Shown here piece after piece: positions 7,929 through 16,090 of a DNA stretch of 64,000 nucleotides. The stretch comes from Mesorhizobium sp. M1B.F.Ca.ET.045.04.1.1 (GTDB taxonomy: Bacteria; Pseudomonadota; Alphaproteobacteria; Rhizobiales; Rhizobiaceae). The stretch lies in contig NZ_CP034448.1 in NCBI RefSeq assembly GCF_003952465.1, positions 5,805,001 through 5,869,000 on the forward strand, read 5' to 3'. A program made the translations under genes and the position numbers. Position 1 is the stretch's first letter, and each line of letters starts with the position of its first letter. The notes under the pieces are model-generated. The model did not search any database and had not been told where the DNA came from. It saw only the letters and a program-made list of their open reading frames with translations.

Positions 7929-9248
7929 ATGACGGTAGAGAGCCTCGCTTGGGATAGGCAGCCACGCACCGACTTCCGGCGCGTGGCATTGGCCGGATAT
8001 GCGGCAATCGCAATCTTCGTGGGTTGCTTCGGCTATTGGGCGATGAGCGCGCCGCTGTCCGGCGCGGTGATCACGCAAGGCACGATCTCGGCGACCGGCG
8101 GCAACATCCTCATCCAGCAGCCCGAGGGCGGCATCATCCAGCAACTGCTCGTCCACGAAGGCGACCGCGTGCGGCAGGGCCAGGATCTCATCCTCCTCGA
8201 CCGGACGGCCGCGCAGGCCGACCTCAACCGGCTGACCAGACAGTCGATCGCGCTCAAGGCAAGCGCCGCGCGGCTGGAGGCCGAACGCGACGGGCTGGAC
8301 AGGCTGGCGCCGATCGCCGACGCCGCGCCCGCGCCGTTCCAGCAAGACTTCCAGAACCTGCTTCGCGAACGGCAGAAGGAGTTCGACGCCAGGCTCGCCC
8401 GGTTCCGGTCGGAGCAATCGATCATGGCGCAGCGCGTCGCCATGCATCGCGAGTCGGTGGTGGGCTTGAACGCCCAGAAGCTCGCCATCGAACAGCAGTC
8501 CGAAGTGGTGAAGAAGGAACTCGGCATCAAGACCGGCCTTTTGGACAAGGGGCTCACCAACCGCACCGAATATTCGCAGCTTCTGCGCTCAGAGGCCGAT
8601 CTCGTCGGCCAGGCTGGCGCGCTGGAGGCAAACCTCGCCGCGGCCAACAGCCAGATCGTCGAAGCTCAGGTGCAAGTCGAGCGCCTGACCACGCAGCGCG
8701 TGGAAGAGGCGCTGAGCAAGCTCGACGAGGTCCGCACCAACCTCGCCGACATCGGGGAACAGATGCGGGCGGCCGGGGCGGTGCTTCAGCGCACGACGAT
8801 CAAGGCGCCGGCCGCCGGCATCGTGGTGTCGTCGACCTATAATTCCAAGGGCAGCGTGATCGCGCCCGGCGAGAAGATCATGGAGATCCTGCCCACGGCA
8901 TCCGGTCTCAACGTCGATGCGAAGCTGCGGCCGAAGGACGTCGACCAAGTGCGCGTCGGCCAGCCGGCCAAGCTCAGGCTGTCCGCGCTCAACATGCGCC
9001 TGACGCCCGAGGTGTCGGCCACGGTCACGCAGATCTCCGCCGATCGGCTAGTCGACGCGACCACCCACGAACCCTATTTCCGCGCCAAGCTGAAGATCGC
9101 AGATGCCCTGCCTCCCGGCGTGAAGGCAGAGCAGCTTTATCCAGGAACGCCGGTCGAAGCCTTCATCAACACCGGCGACCGGACTTTCTTCGAGTACCTG
9201 GCACGGCCGATGATCGATTCATTCGCGCGGGCGTTCGCGGAAAGGTAG
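7929..9248 (+). CDS. prsE: Type I secretion membrane-fusion protein (HlyD family)
   Basis: A 439-residue periplasmic adaptor linking the ABC exporter to an outer-membrane channel. It has a short cytosolic N-terminus, one membrane helix (about 21-42), a lipoyl-like strand region split around a long coiled coil (about 90-285, rich in E, Q, L and A), and the C-terminal beta-barrel region with IKAPAAGIVVSS. No TolC gene is in the window, so the outer-membrane partner is encoded elsewhere. The last 24 codons are repeated in decayed form at 12201-12272. It is the third gene of the glycanase operon. Confidence 0.92.
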   Translation: MTVESLAWDRQPRTDFRRVALAGYAAIAIFVGCFGYWAMSAPLSGAVITQGTISATGGNILIQQPEGGIIQQLLVHEGDRVRQGQDLILLDRTAAQADLNRLTRQSIALKASAARLEAERDGLDRLAPIADAAPAPFQQDFQNLLRERQKEFDARLARFRSEQSIMAQRVAMHRESVVGLNAQKLAIEQQSEVVKKELGIKTGLLDKGLTNRTEYSQLLRSEADLVGQAGALEANLAAANSQIVEAQVQVERLTTQRVEEALSKLDEVRTNLADIGEQMRAAGAVLQRTTIKAPAAGIVVSSTYNSKGSVIAPGEKIMEILPTASGLNVDAKLRPKDVDQVRVGQPAKLRLSALNMRLTPEVSATVTQISADRLVDATTHEPYFRAKLKIADALPPGVKAEQLYPGTPVEAFINTGDRTFFEYLARPMIDSFARAFAER

Positions 9249-9270
9249 CTTATGTGCCAATTCACATAAG
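9249..9270. promoter_or_regulatory. Perfect palindrome CTTATGTG-N6-CACATAAG
   Basis: An 8-bp perfect inverted repeat with a 6-base spacer begins directly behind the prsE stop codon. A second, looser pair (CCGATAAA at 9290 and TTTATCGG at 9329-9336) follows. The palindrome could be an mRNA 3' hairpin for the secretion operon, or an operator for the LysR-like fragment beginning at 9306. No T-run follows, so it is not a classic terminator. Confidence 0.45.
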
Positions 9271-9305
9271 TCCGTTTTATGGTCTACTTCCGATAAATCT
9301 ACTTT

Positions 9306-9392
9306 ATGCGCGAAATCCGATATCTCAGTTTATCGGAGCTGCGGGCGGTCGTCACCAGCGTGCACAGCTTTCCCTCCGCAGCAGCAGCGTGA
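9306..9392 (+). pseudogene. Possible 5' fragment of a LysR-type regulator
   Basis: A 28-codon frame starts MREIRYLSLSELRAVV and continues TSVHSFPSAAAA before a stop. It resembles the first helix of a LysR DNA-binding domain (L..LRAVV....SF..AA). It ends six bases before the 3' end of an intact LysR gene on the opposite strand. This looks like the start of a regulator cut off when the neighbouring module arrived. The fragment is short and could be chance. Confidence 0.3.
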
Positions 9393-9397
9393 CGCGC

Positions 9398-10288
9398 TCA
9401 GACGGCGATTTGAAGCGCTCCGTAACGTTTTACTTCGGCTTCGATTTCGCTGACCAAAGTTTCCAGCGCGGGATTTCGAGCGTTGCGCGCGCGCCTGACC
9501 ACATAGGCCAGGTCCGGAGGCTTGGGGAAGTCCCTGTCGACGATCTCCATGCCGGGCTGCAGGTGCCGCTGGCTCAACAGCGCGACGCCGAGCCCAGAGG
9601 TCACGCCTGCGATGATGCCGGCAGCGCTTGAGCATTCGAACACGGTCTCGAACACCGTCCCTTCGTCCTGCCCAAGATCGAGGCCCCAGCGCCGATAGAA
9701 ACAGTCCTCGTCGAAGGAAAGGAACGGGATCGGCTTTTCCTTCGACAGGACCAGGTCCGGAGACTTCACCCAGTGCAGCGTTTCGCGGTACAGCACGATG
9801 TCGGCGGGGCGGACCTCGTGCTGGAACACTTGCACGATTGCCGCATCGAGGGCTCCCTGGCTGAGCTGCTCCTGCAAGACGAGGCTCATGCGCACTTGCG
9901 TACGGACGCTCACCTCGGGATAGAGCCGGCGAAACCGGCCAAGAATGCGTGAGAGGTCCGTGCAGGTCGTATCCTCGGTCATTCCGAGCGCGATCTTGCC
10001 TTGCAGCGTGCTTTTCGAGAGGCTCAGGATCGCTTCGTCATGGATTCCCAGGATGCGCCGCGCATAACCCAGGAGATCGTGCCCGGCCGTGGTGAACATC
10101 GGCGCATTTGCCTTCCGGCTGAGGATCTCGCAGTCGAGGCTCGCTTCCAGTCTCCTCATCTTGTGGCTGACAGCCGATTGCGACAGGCCGAGCACCTCGG
10201 CCGCACGCGTGACACCGCCATGCTTCTCGATCGCGACCAGCGCCCGCAGGGCATCGACATCCAGGCGGCGACTCATAACTCCAGCCAT
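9398..10288 (-). CDS. LysR-type transcriptional regulator
   Basis: A 296-residue LysR regulator. The N-terminal winged HTH (about 5-65) contains LRALVAIEKHGGVTRAAEVL and LSQSAVSHKMRRLE. The rest is the two-lobed effector-binding domain, with the SSAAGIIAGVTSGLGVALL segment typical of lobe closure. The ATG at 10288 has GAGGA 5 bases upstream, so it was preferred over a start 9 codons earlier. It is divergent from the EamA/dehalogenase pair, about 210 bases away, and is the likely regulator of that pair. The effector is unknown. Confidence 0.88.
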   Translation of the reverse strand: MAGVMSRRLDVDALRALVAIEKHGGVTRAAEVLGLSQSAVSHKMRRLEASLDCEILSRKANAPMFTTAGHDLLGYARRILGIHDEAILSLSKSTLQGKIALGMTEDTTCTDLSRILGRFRRLYPEVSVRTQVRMSLVLQEQLSQGALDAAIVQVFQHEVRPADIVLYRETLHWVKSPDLVLSKEKPIPFLSFDEDCFYRRWGLDLGQDEGTVFETVFECSSAAGIIAGVTSGLGVALLSQRHLQPGMEIVDRDFPKPPDLAYVVRRARNARNPALETLVSEIEAEVKRYGALQIAV

Positions 10289-10496
10289 GACAATCCTCGT
10301 TCGAAATGAAAGCAACGCGCCAACCTCTGACGCAGAACCGATATTCAGGCAAACTCATATGCCAAGTTTCATGGCTATTTCATGGGTGTATCGAAATTTG
10401 TCATGTGCAACCGCGCGTGCGTGTCGACATAAGTCAGCGCCGAAGATTGCCCGTGGTCCGCTTCCGGAACATGGACCCGCCTGAAAAAGACAACCC

Positions 10497-11469
10497 ATGA
10501 CGCTCCTCAAGAACCAGACCCATCCCCTCGCATGGCCGATCATGGCGACGGCCCTGGTCCTGAGTTGGAGTTCCGGCTTCGTCGGCATCCGCTACGCCAG
10601 CGAGAACGCCGATGTCATGCTGGTCCTGTTCTGGCGGACCCTGTTGTCCGGGTTGATCCTTCTGCCATTTGCTCTCCTGATCGGGCCGCGCATCGGCGCG
10701 CGCGCGCTGATCCAGCAGATGATGTTCGGCGTGGCGATGATGTTCCTCTATCTCGGCGGCTTCGCTTTAGCCATCGGCCAGCGCGTGCCGACCGGCCTGG
10801 TCGCGCTCATTTCCGATCTCGTCCCTCTCGCCATCGCAGCCTTGTCGCAGTCGGTTCTGGGTCAGCGGTTGAGCGGGAGGCAATGGATCGGAACGGCTCT
10901 CGGAGCGACCGGCGTACTCATCGTCTCGCTGGACAGCCTGACGCTGGGGACGGCCCCGGCCTGGGCCTATGTCCTGACGGTCGCGTCCATGATGGTTTTG
11001 GCGCTGGCAACAGTGGTGCAGAAGCGGCTGGGGACGATCAATATGCCGATTCACCGGAGCCTCTGCATTCAATCCCTGACCGCCTCTGTCCTTTTCGCCG
11101 CCTGTTCCGGATGGAATGGCGGGCTGATGCCACCTCTCGATGGCCGTTTCCAGTTCGGCATCGCGTGGCTGGTGCTGTTTTCGAACCTTCTTCTGCTACG
11201 GCACCTATTACGCAAGCCTGCGCCTCTACCCGGCCGCGCAGGTCAGCAGCGTGATCTATCTCAGCCCGCCGGCGACGATGCTCTGGGGCTGGTCGATGTT
11301 CGCCGAGCCGCTTTCGAAGGCGATGTTCGTCGGCCTTGCGGTGACGCTGTTCGGGGTCTGGCTCACATCATCGAGGGGCGCCGCATCGAAGGACGAGCGC
11401 GTTTGGGCTCATGCGAGCAGCCTGTCGGATAATCGCTCACCATCAACAACAAGGAGGGTAATCCCATGA
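10497..11469 (+). pseudogene. EamA/DMT-family exporter, frameshifted
   Basis: The gene encodes a ten-helix EamA (drug/metabolite) exporter, but the reading frame breaks. The first part (10497 to about 11195) reads a normal N-terminal half up to IAWLVLFSNLLL. The rest (YGTYYASLRLYPAAQVSS... with PPATMLWGWSMFAEPLS) continues in the +1 frame to 11469. One extra base near 11165-11200, or a two-base loss, explains it. The restored frame ends with TGA overlapping the ATG of the dehalogenase gene (ATGA), the arrangement expected of an intact coupled operon. It is either a recent pseudogene or a base-call error. Confidence 0.75.
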
Positions 11470-12188
11470 AGCTGACAGATTTCAAGGCCCTGACTTTCGA
11501 CTGCTACGGCACGCTCATCGACTGGGAAACCGGCATGATCGACGGTCTGAAGCCGCTGACCGAGCGGACCGGCCGCAGCTTGAGCCGCAACGAGATACTC
11601 GAGGCGCACGCCCGGCACGAATCCAGTCAGCAGAAATGGACTCCGGAAAGGCGCTACAGCGACCTTCTGGCGATCGTCTACAGGCGGCTTGCCGAGGAAT
11701 GGAGCGTCGTCGTCACTCGAGAGGAATGCATCACCTACGGCGAAAGCGTGAAGGACTGGCCGGCCTTTGCCGACTCCGCGAAGGCCTTGCAGTATCTCAA
11801 GCAGCACTACAAGCTGATCATCCTCTCCAACGTCGACAATAAGAGCTTTTCGTTCAGCAACAAGAAGCTCGGCGTCGATTTCGACGCGATATACACGGCG
11901 GAGGATATCGGCTCCTACAAGCCTTCCGAACGCAACTTCGACTATATGCTGGAGAAGCTCGGGACGATCGGCGTCGCGAAGGGACAGATCCTGCACACGG
12001 CCGAAAGCATGTTCCACGATCACGTTCCGGCCAGTCGCCTGGGTCTCAAATCGTGCTGGATCTACCGTCGTCACGCCGACCAGGGTTTTGGTGCCACGAT
12101 GCACCCCGGTGACATGCCAAAGGTCGATTTCCGCTTCGACAGCATGGCCGACTTCGCGAAGGCGCATGCGCAAGAATTGCGTGGCTGA
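11466..12188 (+). CDS. HAD-family hydrolase, haloacid dehalogenase type II-like
   Basis: A 240-residue HAD hydrolase resembling L-2-haloacid dehalogenases. The nucleophile motif FDCYGTLIDW places Asp12; motif II is ILSNVD with Ser121-Asn122; Lys152 lies in SYKPSERNF. The Y-G-T after the nucleophile is typical of the haloacid branch, but many members act on other halo- or phospho-acids. The start overlaps the stop of the EamA frame by 4 bases and has AAGGAGG upstream. Together with the divergent LysR it forms a small uptake/export and hydrolysis module. Confidence 0.85.
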   Translation: MKLTDFKALTFDCYGTLIDWETGMIDGLKPLTERTGRSLSRNEILEAHARHESSQQKWTPERRYSDLLAIVYRRLAEEWSVVVTREECITYGESVKDWPAFADSAKALQYLKQHYKLIILSNVDNKSFSFSNKKLGVDFDAIYTAEDIGSYKPSERNFDYMLEKLGTIGVAKGQILHTAESMFHDHVPASRLGLKSCWIYRRHADQGFGATMHPGDMPKVDFRFDSMADFAKAHAQELRG

Positions 12189-12200
12189 TAGCCGACCGTC

Positions 12201-12272
12201 GACCGGACTTTCTTCCAGTACGTCGCCCGGTCGATGTTGGATTCTTTGGCGCGGGCGTTCACGGAGCGGTGG
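12201..12272 (+). pseudogene. Decayed second copy of the prsE 3' end
   Basis: Translation from 12201 gives DRTFFQYVARSMLDSLARAF followed by TERW. The end of prsE (9177-9248) gives DRTFFEYLARPMIDSFARAF then AER and stop. The two match at most positions over 24 codons, and the DNA agrees closely, but here the stop codon is lost. No upstream prsE sequence precedes it; the dehalogenase gene ends 12 bases earlier. It is a remnant of a second prsE-like gene or the scar of an insertion. Confidence 0.8.
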
Positions 12273-12474
12273 GCGCGGCGACAAGCTGCGGGCCACCGTT
12301 CTCACAGCCAAGACCATGTTCGCCATCGGCCTCGTTTCGTGGCGGTCTTCTCGCGGCCGGATTCAGTCCGCGAGCCTTGGAACTAAAGGCGTGCGAGACT
12401 GTTCAGCTATAGCTTTGATGCGACGCTGACCTGCCCGGCCGATTGGGCAAGCAGCGATCTTTGAGGAGTTCTCC

Positions 12475-12921
12475 ATGATGAAGATTTCGTCCAGGTTCCG
12501 TTCAGCCGCGGTTGCCGTCATCGCGGCCGCGGGCGTCAGCTTTGCCAGCGCCGCGCACGCCGACAGCGGCTCGATCCGCTTTTCCGTCTACAAGGCGGCC
12601 TTCTTTATCGGCGGCTCCGGCGGCGAGGGCACGCTGACCTTCCATGGTCGCCGCTATCCGATCTCGATCGGCGGCATCTCGGGCGGCCTCGCCTTCGGGG
12701 CCTCCAAGACCTATTTCCAGGGTAAGGTGCGCAATATTCGCCGCGCCCGGGATGTGACGGGGGTGTACGGCGCGGCCGGCGGTGGTGGCGCGCTCGGCCG
12801 AGGGGCGCAGGTAATCGTCATGACCAACGACAAGGGCGCCCGGCTCGAACTCACCGGCAGGCAGGTCGGCCTGCAGGTCAACGCCGATCTCAGCGGCATG
12901 AGCATCGGACTGAAGAGGTAA
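12475..12921 (+). CDS. Exported protein of unknown function
   Basis: A 148-residue protein with a clear Sec signal peptide (about 1-29, hydrophobic VAVIAAAGVSFASAAHA then cleavage after AHA). The mature part is glycine-rich beta-type sequence (SGSIRFSVYKAAFFIGGSGG, GTLTFHGRRYPISIGGISGG) ending LSGMSIGLKR. GAGGAG lies 6-11 bases before the first of two adjacent ATGs. I recognise the general type as a small conserved rhizobial periplasmic protein but cannot name a function. It is a single gene. Confidence 0.7.
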   Translation: MMKISSRFRSAAVAVIAAAGVSFASAAHADSGSIRFSVYKAAFFIGGSGGEGTLTFHGRRYPISIGGISGGLAFGASKTYFQGKVRNIRRARDVTGVYGAAGGGGALGRGAQVIVMTNDKGARLELTGRQVGLQVNADLSGMSIGLKR

Positions 12922-13144
12922 GGGCCGTCGCTGGGTTCGTCATCGATGAACCCGATTTGCCAAGATGAGCCGCTGGCGGCATGGTCTGCCCCGGCTCCCC
13001 TGCACTGCCTTTGGCGCAATCGCGAGCACCCGTCTGGCAGAATGGAATTTGGACCGCCGCCTGTGGACATCGCGGCGGCAATGAAACAATCTTCACTGCG
13101 GGAACACCAAGCGCTTCGAAGAAAGCGCGGACCTTCGGGTGCGC

Positions 13145-14023
13145 ATGAAAAATCGATGGACCTTGTATGATCCACGGCTGGCCTGGATGCTGATCGCGCC
13201 GGTGCTGTTGCTCTTGATCTTCTTCCTGGTGCTGCCGATAGCCGTGATGGCGGCCTATACCTTCTTCACCTTCGTCACCGCCGGCGTGGAGACGAGCGCG
13301 CTGACAAGCGCCAATTGGCACGAATTCCTCACCGACAGCTATTATCACGGCTTCCTGTTGAAGACGCTGAGGGTCGGCGCCATCACCGCCCTGCTCTGCG
13401 GTGTGCTCGGCTATTTTCCGGCCTATTTCATCTGGGCCACCAGCTTCAAGCACAAGTGGCTGCTGCTTCTCCTGCTCATCGTGCCGTTCTGGATCAGCTT
13501 CACCATCCGCACCTTTTCCTGGATCAACATCCTCGGAGAGCAAGGCGTCATCAATGTCGCGCTCATGAAAATGGGCGTCATCGGCGAGCCGCTGCCTATG
13601 CTCTACACCGAGGGCGCGGTCATCATGGGGCTGCTGCACTTCCTTTTGCCCTACATGATCCTCAACGTCTATGTGAGCCTTGAAAGCATCGACCGCACGC
13701 TGATCTCGGCGGCCCGCTCGATGGGCTGCACCAGCGCGCAGGCGTTCCGCGAGGTCACGCTGCCGCTCTCGCTGCCCGGCCTCGCGGCTGGCCTGCTGCT
13801 CTGCTTCGTGCTGGCCGCCGGCAGCTATGTGACGCCGCAGCTTCTGGGCTCCGGGCGCGACGCGCTGTTCGGCAATCTGATCTACGACACCATCATGAGC
13901 GAGCTGAACTGGCCGATGGGCGCCACGCTCTCCATCGTGCTGTTCGTCGTGCTCGGCTTCTTCGCCGCCATCTACACCCGCTACATGGGCATGTCGCAGA
14001 TCGTGAAAGGACTTGGTGGATGA
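13145..14023 (+). CDS. Polyamine-type ABC transporter permease (PotB-like)
   Basis: An inner-membrane permease of the spermidine/putrescine/Fe class, 292 residues with six predicted helices. The first is at about 13-38 (LAWMLIAPVLLLLIFFLVL). The coupling EAA loop is visible in SAARSMGCTSAQAFREVTLP. The ATG at 13145 and a GTG two codons earlier are both possible. The three following genes supply the second permease, binding protein and ATPase, so this is the first gene of the operon. Confidence 0.88.
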   Translation: MKNRWTLYDPRLAWMLIAPVLLLLIFFLVLPIAVMAAYTFFTFVTAGVETSALTSANWHEFLTDSYYHGFLLKTLRVGAITALLCGVLGYFPAYFIWATSFKHKWLLLLLLIVPFWISFTIRTFSWINILGEQGVINVALMKMGVIGEPLPMLYTEGAVIMGLLHFLLPYMILNVYVSLESIDRTLISAARSMGCTSAQAFREVTLPLSLPGLAAGLLLCFVLAAGSYVTPQLLGSGRDALFGNLIYDTIMSELNWPMGATLSIVLFVVLGFFAAIYTRYMGMSQIVKGLGG

Positions 14024-14882
14024 TAACGGGACTGGTCAGATGAAAGCGGCGCGGCCGAACAAGGAAGGCAAATGGGCGTGGCGGCTCACCGGCTTCGTCA
14101 CGCTCTGCGTCTATATCTTCATGTTCGCGCCGATCGCGGCGACCGTCATTTTGTCGTTCAACGCCTCGATGTTCGGCGGCTTCCCGATGACCGGTTTTTC
14201 CCTGCAATGGTACGGCAAGCTGATGGCCAACGAGGCGGTGCTGGCCGCCTTCCGCACGTCGCTATGGATCGCCCTGGTCACGGCGATAGCCACCACGGCG
14301 ATAGGCGTCGTCACCTCGTTCGCGCTGGTGCGTTTCGAATTCCCCGGCAAGCAGACGCTGAGCACGCTGGTGATCCTGCCGGCGTTGGTGCCGGAAACCA
14401 TTCTGGGCGTCGGCCTCCTGGTGCTGATCAAGGCGGTCGACCAGCCGCGGACCCTGCTTCTCCTGGTGCTCGGCCATATCCTGCTCGCGGTGCCCTATGT
14501 CGTGCTGATCACCCAGGCGCGCATGGTCGGCATCCGGCGCGTCTATGAGGAGGCCGCCCTTTCGCTCGGCGCCTCGCGCTTCTCGTCCTTCCGCGAGATC
14601 ACGCTGCCGCTGCTCATCCCGGCGGTCGTTGCGGGCGCGCTGCTCGCCTTCACCATCTCGTTCGACAACACCTCGGCCAGCCTGTTCTGGCGGCCGGCCG
14701 GCGTCGAGACGATGCCCACACAGATCCTTTCGATGCTGAAAATCTCGATCAGCCCGGAGATAAACGCGCTCGGCACGGTCATGATCCTGGTGACCGTCGG
14801 CATCCCGCTGATCGGCGGCGTGCTCATGCAAAGCCTGACCAGATTGAAAAGACGCGGCGAACCAAAGGAGGAAGCACGATGA
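14013..14882 (+). CDS. Polyamine-type ABC transporter permease (PotC-like)
   Basis: The second permease, with about six helices and the EAA loop EEAALSLGASRFSSFREITLP. The GTG at 14013 overlaps the end of the first permease by 11 bases and has AAAGGA at a good distance. An ATG at 14040 (MKAARPNKEG) would avoid the overlap. The C-terminal SFDNTSASLFWRPAG region fits PotC. The stop overlaps the start of the binding-protein gene by 4 bases, so the operon is translationally coupled. Confidence 0.88.
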   Translation: MVDDNGTGQMKAARPNKEGKWAWRLTGFVTLCVYIFMFAPIAATVILSFNASMFGGFPMTGFSLQWYGKLMANEAVLAAFRTSLWIALVTAIATTAIGVVTSFALVRFEFPGKQTLSTLVILPALVPETILGVGLLVLIKAVDQPRTLLLLVLGHILLAVPYVVLITQARMVGIRRVYEEAALSLGASRFSSFREITLPLLIPAVVAGALLAFTISFDNTSASLFWRPAGVETMPTQILSMLKISISPEINALGTVMILVTVGIPLIGGVLMQSLTRLKRRGEPKEEAR

Positions 14883-16021
14883 AACTGACCACCACCAAGC
14901 GGCTGGAACGGCTGCACGACCGCTACGTCAACGGCGATCTCAGCCGCCGCACTTTCCTGAGCCTGACCGCCGCCGCCGCGGCCTCGGCTGGCCTCTCCAT
15001 GCCGTGGATGAGCCGGGCGCTCGCCGCGGTCGAGCAGGTGCGCTTCGACGGCTGGGGTGGGACGGTGCAGGACGCGATCGACAAATATGCCTTCCAACCC
15101 TACACGGCCAAGACCAAGATCAAGGTGGTGCAGGGCACGTTCGGCGACGAGAACGAGATCATCACCAAGATCAAGACGGCGAAGCCCGGCGACTTCCAGA
15201 TCGTGCATTCGTCCGGCGTCAACTACTACATCAAATACATCAACGCCGGGATGAACTCGGAAATCAACGAGGCCAACATTCCCAACATGGCGAATGTGCT
15301 GCAGCCGATGATCGAGCCGTTCCGCAAGCTGACGCCAAAACTCTCGGCCGTGCCTTACGACTACGGCACCACCGGCATCGCCTACAACACCAAGGTGATC
15401 TCGCCGGAGGAGGCGAAGGAAAAGGGTGCTGCCCTGCTGCTCGACAAGAAATATGCCGGCAAGGTCGGCGGCTATGCCGACATGACCACGCGCGTCTGGT
15501 ACGCGGCTCTGGCCACCGGACAGGATCCCAACAACATCAAGGACATGGACACGATCTGGGCCAAGGTGCGCGAGACGCGCGACCTCGCCAAGAAGTTCTG
15601 GAGCTCCGGCGCCGAGCTGATGGACCTGCTCTCCAAGGGCGAGATCGTGGTGACCGACGCCTGGTCGGGCCGCGTCGCCGCCTTGCAGGACCAGGGCCAT
15701 CCGATCGGCTATCTCGATCCGGCCGGCTCCTATGCCTGGATGGAGGACATGCTGATCCTGAAAGGCTCGCCGATGGCCGAGTGCGAGGAGCTGATCAACT
15801 TCATGCTCGATCCGGCGACCTCCATCGCGGTGGCCGAGGGTCAAAGCTATCCGCCGTCGCTCGACCCGACAAAGGTCAAGCTCACCGAAAAGATCGAGAA
15901 GCTGCCGGCCTTCGACAAGACCGGCTCAATGAAGGCGCTGACCTTCGCCGATCCGGTCTACTGGGCGACCAACGAGGACGCCTGGACCAAGCAGTGGGAC
16001 AGGATCGCGAAAGGTGCCTGA
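14879..16021 (+). CDS. Polyamine-type ABC substrate-binding protein, Tat-exported
   Basis: A 380-residue periplasmic binding protein of the spermidine/putrescine (PotD-like) class. The N-terminus carries a twin-arginine signal: SRRTFLSL at about residues 22-29, followed by the Ala-rich hydrophobic stretch and cleavage near RALAAVEQ. The mature protein has two-lobe features such as VPYDYGTTGIAYNTKVISPE and DAWSGRVAALQDQG. Tat export implies folding in the cytoplasm before export. The exact ligand (polyamine, opine, other cation) is not readable. Confidence 0.88.
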   Translation: MKLTTTKRLERLHDRYVNGDLSRRTFLSLTAAAAASAGLSMPWMSRALAAVEQVRFDGWGGTVQDAIDKYAFQPYTAKTKIKVVQGTFGDENEIITKIKTAKPGDFQIVHSSGVNYYIKYINAGMNSEINEANIPNMANVLQPMIEPFRKLTPKLSAVPYDYGTTGIAYNTKVISPEEAKEKGAALLLDKKYAGKVGGYADMTTRVWYAALATGQDPNNIKDMDTIWAKVRETRDLAKKFWSSGAELMDLLSKGEIVVTDAWSGRVAALQDQGHPIGYLDPAGSYAWMEDMLILKGSPMAECEELINFMLDPATSIAVAEGQSYPPSLDPTKVKLTEKIEKLPAFDKTGSMKALTFADPVYWATNEDAWTKQWDRIAKGA

Positions 16022-16042
16022 CAGCCGCGTATCGTCATCAGC

Positions 16043-16064
16043 CCCCGGCCGGTCTCGGCCGGGG
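16043..16064 (+). promoter_or_regulatory. Intercistronic hairpin behind the binding-protein gene
   Basis: A 9-bp stem (CCCCGGCCG with CGGCCGGGG) and a GTCT loop, without a T-run, lies between the binding-protein and ATPase genes. Such hairpins often protect the upstream message and so keep binding protein in excess over the ATPase. That role is inferred. Confidence 0.5.
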
Positions 16065-16090
16065 CACCCTCCCCCGGCGCGGTCTCCGGC

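Noticed and set aside
9249..9270. Palindrome behind prsE taken as an intrinsic terminator
   Set aside because: The stem is AT-rich, the loop is AATT-rich and no T-run follows, so it was recorded as a regulatory palindrome instead.
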